Below the pieces are notes generated by a model. The model saw only the letters and a program-made list of their open reading frames with translations, was not told the DNA's origin and made no database searches. This document shows, in pieces, positions 1 through 6,073 of a DNA stretch of 7,327 bases. The DNA comes from an uncultured Candidatus Melainabacteria bacterium (GTDB lineage Bacteria > Cyanobacteriota > Vampirovibrionia > Gastranaerophilales > Gastranaerophilaceae): the NCBI GenBank assembly GCA_934675225.1, contig CAKUQA010000057.1, positions 1-7,327 of the forward strand. The letters run 5' to 3'. The position numbers and the translations under genes are program-made. How positions within the stretch are numbered: the stretch's first letter is position 1; the number at the start of each line of letters is the position of its first letter.

Positions 1-1
1 C

Positions 2-292
2 AGAATGGGTGCAGATATTCACCAAGACAGAAATCACGCAATTATTAAAGGCGTAAAAAAATTGACAGGTGCTACAGTAGCGGCAAGTGACTTGAGAGCA
101 GGTGCATCTTTGGTTGTTGCAGCATTAATGGCAGATGGAAATTCTACTATTGAAAATCTACATCATATAGATAGAGGATACGAAAATTTTGAAAATAAGC
201 TAAGATTGTTGGGAGGTAAAATAGAAAGAAAGGATGATGCTGTTATCACACCTTCTACTGTTGAACCCAAAATAACGGAGGGCTTATTATAA
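2..292 (+). CDS. murA: UDP-N-acetylglucosamine 1-carboxyvinyltransferase, C-terminal fragment (5' end outside window)
   Basis: This is the last 96 codons of a gene that starts before the window. MurA transfers enolpyruvate from PEP to UDP-GlcNAc, the first committed step of peptidoglycan precursor synthesis, in the cytoplasm. The visible part matches the end of the EPSP-synthase-like fold. An ASDLRAG motif lies at 83-103, with the conserved Asp-Leu-Arg that in E. coli corresponds to D369-R371. It is followed by HIDRGYE at 164-184, whose Arg corresponds to E. coli R397 in the active site, and then by a KLRLLGGKIER segment typical of the family's C-terminus. The catalytic-loop Cys or Asp and the D305 equivalent lie upstream and cannot be checked. 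The ATG at position 5 is an internal Met, not the start. The stop codon TAA (290-292) shares its last base with the next gene's ATG, so the two are almost certainly co-transcribed and translationally coupled. Confidence 0.95.
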   Translation, partial: RMGADIHQDRNHAIIKGVKKLTGATVAASDLRAGASLVVAALMADGNSTIENLHHIDRGYENFENKLRLLGGKIERKDDAVITPSTVEPKITEGLL

Positions 293-633
293 TGTCACCT
301 GCATACAAACGTTGGTATGACCATGATCCATTGTTACTTGAAGTTATTGAGCTTTTAAAGAATTATCAATCCGAATTGAGAGCTCAAGCTGAAATTTTTC
401 TGCAAAAGATAGAAGAAAAAGTTTCAAAAGAAACAATTGATAAATTTTATGCTATGGTCAAACCCGTTAATGCAAACAATCGTTGGTATGACAAAGATCC
501 TGTAATTTCAAAAACAGTTGAAATTTTGAGAATTGTTCCTCCTGAAGCGCAAAAAATATGTGCCCAAAACTTTATCCGAACTCTTAAAGAAATGGGCATT
601 GAATATGTTAGCCCGAATGGAAATGATAAATAA
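292..633 (+). CDS. Hypothetical protein with two RWYD-x-DP repeats, coupled to murA
   Basis: I do not recognise this 113-residue protein. It has no signal peptide, membrane segment or cysteine pair and looks cytoplasmic, charged and mostly helical. It is an internal duplication. RWYDHDP at residues 7-13 recurs as RWYDKDP at residues 64-70. Each motif is followed by a similar helical stretch in which E20/E77, L22/L79 and E28/E85 line up; further along, a one-residue gap brings F36 opposite F94. The start is well supported: GGAGGG at 277-282 lies 9 nt before the ATG, and the ATG overlaps the murA stop by one base. The overlap argues for production in step with MurA, and perhaps a role near cell-wall synthesis, but that is inference from position only. 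The C-terminal YVSPNGNDK looks disordered. The existence of the gene is well supported; its function is unknown. Confidence 0.85.
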   Translation: MSPAYKRWYDHDPLLLEVIELLKNYQSELRAQAEIFLQKIEEKVSKETIDKFYAMVKPVNANNRWYDKDPVISKTVEILRIVPPEAQKICAQNFIRTLKEMGIEYVSPNGNDK

Positions 634-635
634 GG

Positions 636-657
636 GTGAAAAGTGAGAAGTGAGAAG
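636..657 (+). repeat. Three 7-bp tandem repeats (GTGARAA), left arm of an inverted pair
   Basis: GTGAAAA (636-642), GTGAGAA (643-649) and GTGAGAA (650-656) follow each other without gaps, 2 bp after the stop codon of the RWYD protein. They are the reverse complement of the heptamers at 705-732, so a transcript could fold into a long imperfect hairpin between the two genes. They resemble the short tandemly repeated repetitive (STRR) heptamers known from cyanobacterial genomes. The resemblance is one of type; I cannot show that it is the same family. Confidence 0.75.
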
Positions 658-691
658 TTTGTTTCACTCAATGAAATTTTTGTGCGATAGC

Positions 692-735
692 AACTTATAT
701 AGGCTTTTCACCTTTCACTTTTTACTTTTCACTTA
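692..735 (+). repeat. Partial copy of the composite repeat: four TTTTCAC-type heptamers just before mfd
   Basis: The segment AACTTAT at 692-698 leads into TTTTCAC (705-711), CTTTCAC (712-718), TTTTTAC (719-725) and TTTTCAC (726-732). The same order, AACTTAT...CTTTTCAC with exactly four heptamers, occurs at 5627-5672 and 5828-5873, so this is a third, shortened member of that repeat. It lacks the GTAGGGCGG half. It ends 10 bp before the mfd start codon and takes the place where a ribosome binding site would be expected. Confidence 0.75.
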
Positions 736-742
736 ACATACT

Positions 743-3700
743 ATGTTCAAAATTAACGCACCTGAAAATAATGAAAATTATGCTTTGTTTGAAAGATTTC
801 TGACAAAGTCCTTTTCGTTTGCAGCAACAGGGCTTACATCTATTTTAAGACTCTTATTAATCACAAAAATAAGAAAAATTACGGATAAAAAAGTCCTTTT
901 CATCACATCTACAGAACAAAATGCATTAAAATATCAAAATGATTTACTAAAAGCATTTGGTGACAAATCCGATTTGTTACCGTTTCAGAATATTTCAATG
1001 TATGAAACTGTTTCTCCAAACCGATATGACTATGCGGAACAATATAGAATTTTAAAAGAAAAACCGGATATTGTAATTGCTCCCGTTAAAGCAATTTTAG
1101 AAAAATTCCCTGAAGAAAAGTTCTATAAAACTAATTCTAAAATTCTAAAAATCGGAGACGAAATTGATACCAAAGAATTGGCTCAGAAATTTATAGATTT
1201 AGGTTACAAGCACTCTACAATGGTTTCTGATATTGGCGAATTTAGTATCCGTGGAGATATCGTTGACTTTTATTCTCTAGACAAACATCCTGTCAGACTT
1301 GAATTGTGGGGGGACGAAATTGTTGATATCAGATATTTTAATAACGAAACACAAAAATCTATTGAAAAATTGAAGTCAACCGAAATTTTGCCGATGTATA
1401 AGTTTTGTATTTCGCAAAATGCCCCACTACCCTCTCCCATAAGTGGCGAAGAAAAAATTCCAGCTAAAATTAAAGAACTGGTAGAAAATGAAGGATATTT
1501 TGAAGGTATTGAAATTTACCAAAATTATTTTAATGACAAATTAATCACTGTTTTAGATTATTTCAAAGATTACATTTTGGTTTTGGATGAAACATCTGAG
1601 CTTTATGCAAAATATGAGTTTCTTGATAAAGGTTTTGAAGAACAACTGCAAGAAAATTTAAAACTAGAATTGAATGAAGTTTTAAAAGGTCGCAATCATG
1701 TAACTTTTGAGGAATTTATTCAAAAAACTGCCGGTTTTGTAAAAGTAGGTTTGAACAATTTTATTGATAGTGAGATGGATGAAATTGTTGAGTTTAATAC
1801 ACAAACAATTCAAAGTTTCGAGGCTAATCTTGACCATATTGCAGAATTTATAAAAAAATATACAAATAATGTGGAAATACCTGCGACTCAAGCATTTCAG
1901 ATGAATTCTACGGCTAATAATAATGTATGGAGAATTATTATTGCCACCGATTATCCCGAACGAGTAAAGGAAATTCTTGCAGAACGAGATATTTTTGGTG
2001 TTGAGTATAATGAAAGTATTTCTTCGCATGGCTCAATATTGGATGATTTTAGGACAATTATTCTTACTGATAGAGAATTATTTAATAAACGAAATAAAGA
2101 GATTACTGCCCAAAAAAGGTCTTATTATAAAGAAAAACCGGAATATATTGAAAATATTAATGATATCAAAGAGGGTGAATACGTTGTTCACAGCATTCAT
2201 GGTGTCGGAATTTATAAAGGACTTTCACAGCAAGAAATTGATGGTCAATTAAAAGATTATTTGACAATAGAATATGCAAACAAAGACAGATTGCATATTC
2301 CTGCAGAACAAATAAATTTACTTGTCAGATACAGAGGTTCCGGCTCAATAAAACCAAAACTTTCCAGAATGGGTGGAAAAGATTGGGAAAACACTAAAAC
2401 TCGAGTAAAAAAAGAAGTTGAACAAGTTGCGTATGATTTGCTAAGATTGTATGCAAAACGAAAAATGCAGCATGGTATTCAATTCTTACCTGATACAACA
2501 TGGCAAGTCGAAATGGAAGAAGCTTTTGAATACACTGAAACTCCTGACCAAATGAAAGCAATTAACGACGTTAAAGCTGATATGGAAAGTGAACAACCAA
2601 TGGACAGACTTATTTGTGGTGATGTTGGTTTTGGGAAAACAGAAGTTGCGATGAGAGGAATTTTTAAAGCAGTAACTTCCGGAAAACAAGTTGCAGTTGT
2701 AGTTCCAACAACAATTCTTGCTTTTCAGCATTTTCAAACAATGTCTGACAGGTTTAAACCTTTTGGAGTTCATGTCGAACTTTTATCTCGTTTTCGTAGT
2801 ACAAAAGAACAAAAAGAAACAATTAAACATCTTGCAACAGGTGAATGTGACGTTGTTGTCGGAACTCATAGACTTTTGCAAGAAGGTATTATTTTTAAAG
2901 ACTTAGGACTTGTTGTAATTGACGAAGAACACCGTTTTGGAGTTCGTCATAAAGAAAAATTAAAACAATTGCGTGAAAATATTGATATTATTACTATGTC
3001 TGCAACCCCAATTCCAAGAACACTATATATGTCATTATCCGGAATAAAAGACATGTCTATTATCAATACACCGCCAAAAAACAGATTACCTATTAAAACA
3101 TTTGTTGGTGAGTGGAATGAAAACATGGTTAAAAATGCGATTACACATGAACTGGATAGAGAAGGGCAAGTTTTTTACCTTTACAACCGTGTTGAAACCA
3201 TTGATGAATTTAAACTACAACTCCAAAAACTTGTTCCGAATGCACGTATCGCAATTGGTCATGGACAAATGAATGAAAAAGAGTTAGAAAAAATAATTAT
3301 TGATTTTGCAAATCATGAATATGATATTCTTTTGGCAACAACAATTATTGAAAATGGAATTGATATTCCTAATGCAAATACAATGATTATTCATAATGCG
3401 GACAAATTCGGACTAGCTCAATTGTATCAATTGAGAGGACGCGTCGGACGTTCCCAAAGACAAGCTTATTGCTATTGTTTTTATACAAAATCTAAAGAAA
3501 TTACCAGAGACGCTGTTCAAAGATTAAAAGCTATAAAAGAATTTACGACTCTTGGAAGTGGTTATCAAATTGCGATGCGCGATGTAGAAATTCGTGGTGT
3601 TGGGAATATTTTAGGCACAAAACAACACGGACACATGGTTAATGTCGGCTTTGATACTTATTGTCAGCTTCTGGAAGAAACTGTTCAAGAATTGCAAGGA

Positions 3701-4198
3701 CAAGCTGTCGAAAAAACAGAACCTACAATTGTAGATATAAATGTAACAGCATTTATTCCTGATGAGTGGGTTGGCTCTGCCGAACAAAAAATGATTGAAT
3801 ATAAACGCTTGGCGGATGTAAAATCAGATGTTGAGTTGGATTATGTTACAGAGGAGTGGAAAGACCGTTTTTCAAAACCTCCTGAAAGTGTTGAAAACTT
3901 AATAAAATTGATAAGGTTAAGGCTTGCTGCAACGGATGTGAAAATTTCATTAATTCGAGAAACTGATGATAATATAAGAGTTTATACTCCATATAGTCAA
4001 GCAGAATGGAAATTAATTCAACACAAATTGCCGTCAGAAATATTAAAACGTATAAAATATACTGTTGCACCAAAATCATGTACAGAAGGGCAATCTATTC
4101 TTCTTTTAAATAATAAGTACATGAATTTTAATGAAGTATTTAACATTTTAATAGATTTGTTCTATTATATAAACAAGACACGTAATGAATTTGTCTAA
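743..4198 (+). CDS. mfd: Transcription-repair coupling factor Mfd
   Basis: Mfd is the cytoplasmic DNA translocase that removes stalled RNA polymerase from template lesions and recruits UvrA for nucleotide excision repair. The 1151 residues match the usual full length. The UvrB-like N-terminal module includes GEFSIRGDIVDF from residue 165. The RNA-polymerase-interacting domain starts near 477 (EGEYVVHSIHGVGIYKG). The RecG-like motor has Walker A GDVGFGKTE at 626-634 (K632), DEEH at 727-730, SATPIPRT at 753-760 and QLRGRVGR at 896-903. The translocation (TRG) region follows, with LGTKQHGH at 957-964, and the C-terminal regulatory domain begins around 1037. An in-frame TAA at 734-736 makes ATG 743 the first possible start, and the protein aligns with the family from there, but no Shine-Dalgarno sequence precedes it. 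Residues 227-237 (nt 1421-1453) look like a repeat-derived insertion. The next gene begins 32 bp downstream, probably in the same transcript. Confidence 0.97.
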   Translation: MFKINAPENNENYALFERFLTKSFSFAATGLTSILRLLLITKIRKITDKKVLFITSTEQNALKYQNDLLKAFGDKSDLLPFQNISMYETVSPNRYDYAEQYRILKEKPDIVIAPVKAILEKFPEEKFYKTNSKILKIGDEIDTKELAQKFIDLGYKHSTMVSDIGEFSIRGDIVDFYSLDKHPVRLELWGDEIVDIRYFNNETQKSIEKLKSTEILPMYKFCISQNAPLPSPISGEEKIPAKIKELVENEGYFEGIEIYQNYFNDKLITVLDYFKDYILVLDETSELYAKYEFLDKGFEEQLQENLKLELNEVLKGRNHVTFEEFIQKTAGFVKVGLNNFIDSEMDEIVEFNTQTIQSFEANLDHIAEFIKKYTNNVEIPATQAFQMNSTANNNVWRIIIATDYPERVKEILAERDIFGVEYNESISSHGSILDDFRTIILTDRELFNKRNKEITAQKRSYYKEKPEYIENINDIKEGEYVVHSIHGVGIYKGLSQQEIDGQLKDYLTIEYANKDRLHIPAEQINLLVRYRGSGSIKPKLSRMGGKDWENTKTRVKKEVEQVAYDLLRLYAKRKMQHGIQFLPDTTWQVEMEEAFEYTETPDQMKAINDVKADMESEQPMDRLICGDVGFGKTEVAMRGIFKAVTSGKQVAVVVPTTILAFQHFQTMSDRFKPFGVHVELLSRFRSTKEQKETIKHLATGECDVVVGTHRLLQEGIIFKDLGLVVIDEEHRFGVRHKEKLKQLRENIDIITMSATPIPRTLYMSLSGIKDMSIINTPPKNRLPIKTFVGEWNENMVKNAITHELDREGQVFYLYNRVETIDEFKLQLQKLVPNARIAIGHGQMNEKELEKIIIDFANHEYDILLATTIIENGIDIPNANTMIIHNADKFGLAQLYQLRGRVGRSQRQAYCYCFYTKSKEITRDAVQRLKAIKEFTTLGSGYQIAMRDVEIRGVGNILGTKQHGHMVNVGFDTYCQLLEETVQELQGQAVEKTEPTIVDINVTAFIPDEWVGSAEQKMIEYKRLADVKSDVELDYVTEEWKDRFSKPPESVENLIKLIRLRLAATDVKISLIRETDDNIRVYTPYSQAEWKLIQHKLPSEILKRIKYTVAPKSCTEGQSILLLNNKYMNFNEVFNILIDLFYYINKTRNEFV
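1423..1451 (+). repeat. Possible relic of an intergenic palindromic repeat inside mfd
   Basis: CCCACTA-CC-CTCTCCC at 1423-1438 stands out in an AT-rich gene. It resembles the reverse complement of 5549-5565, which reads CCCACTA-TAA-CTCTCCC: both 7-bp blocks are identical and the spacer differs by one base. Weaker similarity continues through 1440-1451 (8 of 12 bases with 5537-5548). The translation (APLPSPISGEE, residues 227-237) is proline-rich and falls between the ILPMYKF strand and the EGYFEGIEIY segment, a place where a loop insertion would be tolerated. The similarity is short and found by eye, so it may be chance. Confidence 0.4.
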
Positions 4199-4230
4199 AT
4201 TTGTAAAGACATAGTATAAAAGGAGAAATT

Positions 4231-5394
4231 ATGAGAGGGAAAAAATTACTGACAACACTTGCAATATCAGCAGTTTTATTTGCCGGTTGCGGGCTAAAAT
4301 CAGGAGAGGCAATTATCAAAGTTAATGACCAAAATATTACACAGGGGCAATTTGATGCAGAGTTTGATAAACAAGCCGGAAGCGGTATTGCCAAAGCACT
4401 AGGTATTGATGTAAAAGATGACAAAAATAGTTTTTTATATATGTTGATTAAAGATAGAGTTGTAAATGAACTAATCGTTAAATCTTTGTTAAATCAAGAA
4501 ATTGAAAAACGTGGAATTGAAGTTTCAAATAAAGATGTTGAAGATGCATTAAAAGACATGATTGATCAAGTTGGTTCAAAAGAACAATTGGATGTTTTAT
4601 TGAAACAAAATGGTATTTCTAATGCTCAATTTAAAAAAGATTTAAAAGAAGAAGTAAAAATGAAAAAGTTGGCTAAAGAATTAGGATCATCAAGTGTTTC
4701 TGATGCTGAAGCTAAAAAATTCTATGATAAAAATATCGCTAAATTTAAACATCCTGACAAAGTAAGAGCTTCTCACATCTTGATTTCTGTAAATCCACAA
4801 GAAATTGAAGAAGTTGTAAAATCTGATCCAAACAACAAAAATCTTGATGAAGCTGCTGTAAAAGCTAAAGTTGCAGAAGAAGTAAAAGCAAAAGAAGCAA
4901 AAGCTAACCAAATTCTTGCAGAAGCTAAGAAAGATCCAACAAGATTTGCAAAATTAGCAAAAGAAAATTCAGAAGATACTGCAACAGCGAATAAAGGTGG
5001 AGACTTAGGTTTCTTTGCCGCAAAAGAAATGGTTCCTGAATTTTCAAAAGCTGCATTTGCGATGAAACCAAACACAATTTCTGATAAACCTGTAAAAACT
5101 CAATTTGGTTATCACATTATTATGGTTACAGATAGAGCTGCAGCAGGTCAAGATCCATTTGAAAAAGTAAAATCAAATATTAAAGCTTATTTAGAAAACC
5201 AAAAACAAATTGAATCAATCGATAAATTAACAGAATCATTGAAGAAAAGTGCAAAAATTGAATACATAAATCCATCTTATGACCCAGCAAATATTCAAAA
5301 AGGCGTTCAAGAAGCTGTTAAAAATAGTGACGAAATTAATAAAAAAATAGATGCAGAAAAAGCTGCAAAAGAAGCAAAAGCAAATAAAAAATAA
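4231..5394 (+). CDS. Lipoprotein peptidyl-prolyl cis-trans isomerase, SurA/PrsA-like (parvulin domain)
   Basis: This 387-residue protein is an extracytoplasmic foldase, predicted to isomerise prolyl bonds in secreted or envelope proteins. Residues 1-20 form a lipoprotein signal (MRGKK, hydrophobic stretch, LFAGC) with lipidated C20. Gly at +2 gives no inner-membrane retention signal of the E. coli type. Residues about 25-165 are a helical SurA-N-like chaperone domain (VNDQNITQGQFDAEF onward). The parvulin domain spans about 177-301: KVRASHIL (177-184), GGDLGFF (256-262) and QFGYHII (291-297). A charged helical insertion, about 189-218, lies between the first strand and first helix of the parvulin fold. 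The C-terminus is a Lys/Ala/Glu-rich tail. AGGAG at 4221-4225, 5 nt before the ATG, fixes the start. It follows mfd by 32 bp and ends at a strong terminator, so it is likely the last gene of the mfd transcript. PrsA-like and SurA-like cannot be separated here. Confidence 0.92.
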   Translation: MRGKKLLTTLAISAVLFAGCGLKSGEAIIKVNDQNITQGQFDAEFDKQAGSGIAKALGIDVKDDKNSFLYMLIKDRVVNELIVKSLLNQEIEKRGIEVSNKDVEDALKDMIDQVGSKEQLDVLLKQNGISNAQFKKDLKEEVKMKKLAKELGSSSVSDAEAKKFYDKNIAKFKHPDKVRASHILISVNPQEIEEVVKSDPNNKNLDEAAVKAKVAEEVKAKEAKANQILAEAKKDPTRFAKLAKENSEDTATANKGGDLGFFAAKEMVPEFSKAAFAMKPNTISDKPVKTQFGYHIIMVTDRAAAGQDPFEKVKSNIKAYLENQKQIESIDKLTESLKKSAKIEYINPSYDPANIQKGVQEAVKNSDEINKKIDAEKAAKEAKANKK

Positions 5395-5418
5395 GCCTAA
5401 GCTTGAATAATAAATTCA

Positions 5419-5450
5419 AAAAAAGACGAAGGAAATCCTTCGTCTTTTTT
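5419..5450 (+). terminator. Rho-independent terminator after the isomerase gene
   Basis: GACGAAGG (5425-5432) pairs perfectly with CCTTCGTC (5437-5444) around an AAAT loop. The stem is extended by an A-run (5419-5424) facing the U-tract (5445-5450). It lies 24 bp after the isomerase stop codon and should end the mfd-isomerase transcript. Confidence 0.93.
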
Positions 5451-5504
5451 ATTGTTAAATTTTCTAGGAATTCTTTTCTACCACCCAGAATAACGAAGGT
5501 CGTC

Positions 5505-5525
5505 ACTCTGAACTTGATTCAGAGT
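5505..5525. repeat. Palindrome ACTCTGAA/TTCAGAGT
   Basis: A perfect 8-bp inverted repeat (5505-5512 and 5518-5525) surrounds a 5-nt loop, CTTGA. It begins the gene-free stretch that runs to about 6010. The form (GTCA-CTCTGAA-CTTGA-TTCAGAGTC) resembles dispersed intergenic palindromes seen in many bacterial genomes. There is no U-tract, so it is not a terminator. Confidence 0.7.
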
Positions 5526-5535
5526 CTATTAGTTT

Positions 5536-5575
5536 TCTCCCTCAATTAGGGAGAGTTATAGTGGGTAAATAACCC
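5536..5575. repeat. Double palindrome TCTCCCT/AGGGAGA and GGGT/ACCC
   Basis: TCTCCCT (5536-5542) and AGGGAGA (5548-5554) form a 7-bp stem with a CAATT loop. A second, shorter stem, GGGT (5563-5566) with ACCC (5572-5575), follows directly. The right half of the first stem plus AGTGGG is the segment that resembles part of the mfd coding sequence. Confidence 0.65.
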
Positions 5576-5587
5576 AGTCTTGTAAAT

Positions 5588-5759
5588 CGAGGGGAAGATA
5601 GAAGTGTTGAAAACATGAAAGAAAGGAACTTATCTGATAAGGGCTTTTCACGTTTAACTTCTCACTTTTCACTAAAGTCTTGTAGGGCGGTGATACCTAT
5701 CCAGCCAATATTAAACAATTAATCAGCTGGATTCTTTCGGGCAAAGCCCTCAGAATGAC
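5588..5759 (+). repeat. Composite intergenic repeat, copy A
   Basis: This copy is about 172 bp and is repeated directly at 5790-5955. In order it holds CGAGGGG with AT-rich sequence, the palindrome CTTATC-T-GATAAG (5629-5641), four heptamers TTTTCAC/GTTTAAC/TTCTCAC/TTTTCAC (5645-5672), AGTCTTGTAGGGCGGT (5676-5691), GCCAATATT, and a terminal hairpin ending in AATGAC. A 34-bp stretch (5658-5691) is identical to copy B. A 35-codon frame at 5615-5722 is not preserved in copy B, so the repeat is most likely non-coding. No transposase or target duplication is visible. Confidence 0.8.
5731..5756 (+). repeat. Terminal hairpin of copy A
   Basis: ATTCT (5731-5735) pairs with AGAAT (5752-5756), and inside it GGGC (5739-5742) pairs with GCCC (5746-5749) around an AAA loop. 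The matching position in copy B keeps the outer stem with a swapped base pair. Confidence 0.65.
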
Positions 5760-5765
5760 GATAAA

Positions 5766-5802
5766 AATCTACTCTCGCCCCTTTAGAGACGAGGGGTAGA
5801 TT
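5766..5802. repeat. Imperfect inverted repeat joining copies A and B
   Basis: AATCTAC (5766-5772) is complementary to GTAGATT (5796-5802), and CTCG (5774-5777) to CGAG (5790-5793), with a small asymmetry between them. The right arm is the beginning of copy B, so this palindrome spans the boundary between the two tandem copies. Confidence 0.6.
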
Positions 5803-5955
5803 AGAAGGTTAAAAATATGAAAGAAAAAACTTATCTGATAAAGTCTTTTCACGTTTCACTTCTCACTTTTCACTAAAGTCTTGTAGGGCGGTAGTATCTA
5901 CCACGCCAATATTGAAAATAATTAGCTGGATTGTTTCGCATTCGCTCACAATGAC
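5790..5955 (+). repeat. Composite intergenic repeat, copy B
   Basis: This copy is about 166 bp and starts 202 bp after copy A in the same orientation. It has the same modules: CTTATC-T-GATAA, four heptamers TTTTCAC/GTTTCAC/TTCTCAC/TTTTCAC (5846-5873), AGTCTTGTAGGGCGGT (5877-5892), GCCAATATT and a terminal hairpin. Here the central part folds better than in copy A: GGCG (5887-5890) plus GTAG (5891-5894) pair with CTAC (5898-5901) plus CGCC (5904-5907), with a 2-nt bulge and a TAT loop. Confidence 0.8.
5930..5952 (+). repeat. Terminal hairpin of copy B
   Basis: ATTGT (5930-5934) pairs with ACAAT (5948-5952). Relative to copy A (ATTCT/AGAAT) the C-G pair has become G-C on both sides, so pairing is kept although the sequence changed. 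The loop (5935-5947) differs in sequence and is one base shorter overall. Confidence 0.65.
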
Positions 5956-6010
5956 TGAAATGCTTTATTGCCCCTATTAAGTACAAATAATGTAACATTT
6001 CCTTAAACAC

Positions 6011-6039
6011 TTGAATAAAAAATATCCTTATGATATATT
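6011..6039 (+). promoter_or_regulatory. Predicted sigma-70-type promoter for the LysM gene
   Basis: TTGAAT (6011-6016, 4 of 6 to the -35 consensus) is followed after exactly 17 bp by TATATT (6034-6039, 5 of 6 to the -10 consensus). Transcription would begin near 6046, giving a leader of about 28 nt to ATG 6074. The -35 box contains the TTG that would otherwise serve as start codon of the longer reading frame. Confidence 0.55.
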
Positions 6040-6073
6040 TCATGCAGAACAATTTACATTAGGGTATGGATAT

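Noticed and set aside
447..671. Minus-strand open frame of 74 codons across the RWYD gene
   Set aside because: It is a shadow of the well-supported plus-strand gene and runs into the heptamer repeat; there is no recognisable domain or ribosome binding site.
636..732. Inverted heptamer arrays read as a rho-independent terminator for murA
   Set aside because: The arms are about 48 bp apart, imperfect and AT-rich, with no U-tract after the stem, so ordinary termination is not supported although some effect on read-through is possible.
4191..4220. Promoter-like TTGTCT-18 bp-TATAAA between mfd and the isomerase
   Set aside because: Transcription would start near 4227, after the ribosome binding site at 4221-4225, so it could not drive normal translation; the genes are more simply co-transcribed.
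4773..5075. Minus-strand open frame of 100 codons inside the isomerase gene
   Set aside because: It is antisense to the parvulin domain, whose motifs are clearly conserved on the plus strand; its Phe/Ala/Ser-rich composition is what antisense of Lys/Ala/Glu codons gives.
5615..5722. 35-codon open frame with ATG inside repeat copy A
   Set aside because: In copy B the matching ATG frame shifts by one base after six codons and ends after 19 codons, there is no ribosome binding site, and the sequence is made of repeat modules.
5588..5955. CRISPR array
   Set aside because: Only two long repeats about 200 bp apart, heptamers without spacers, and no cas genes.
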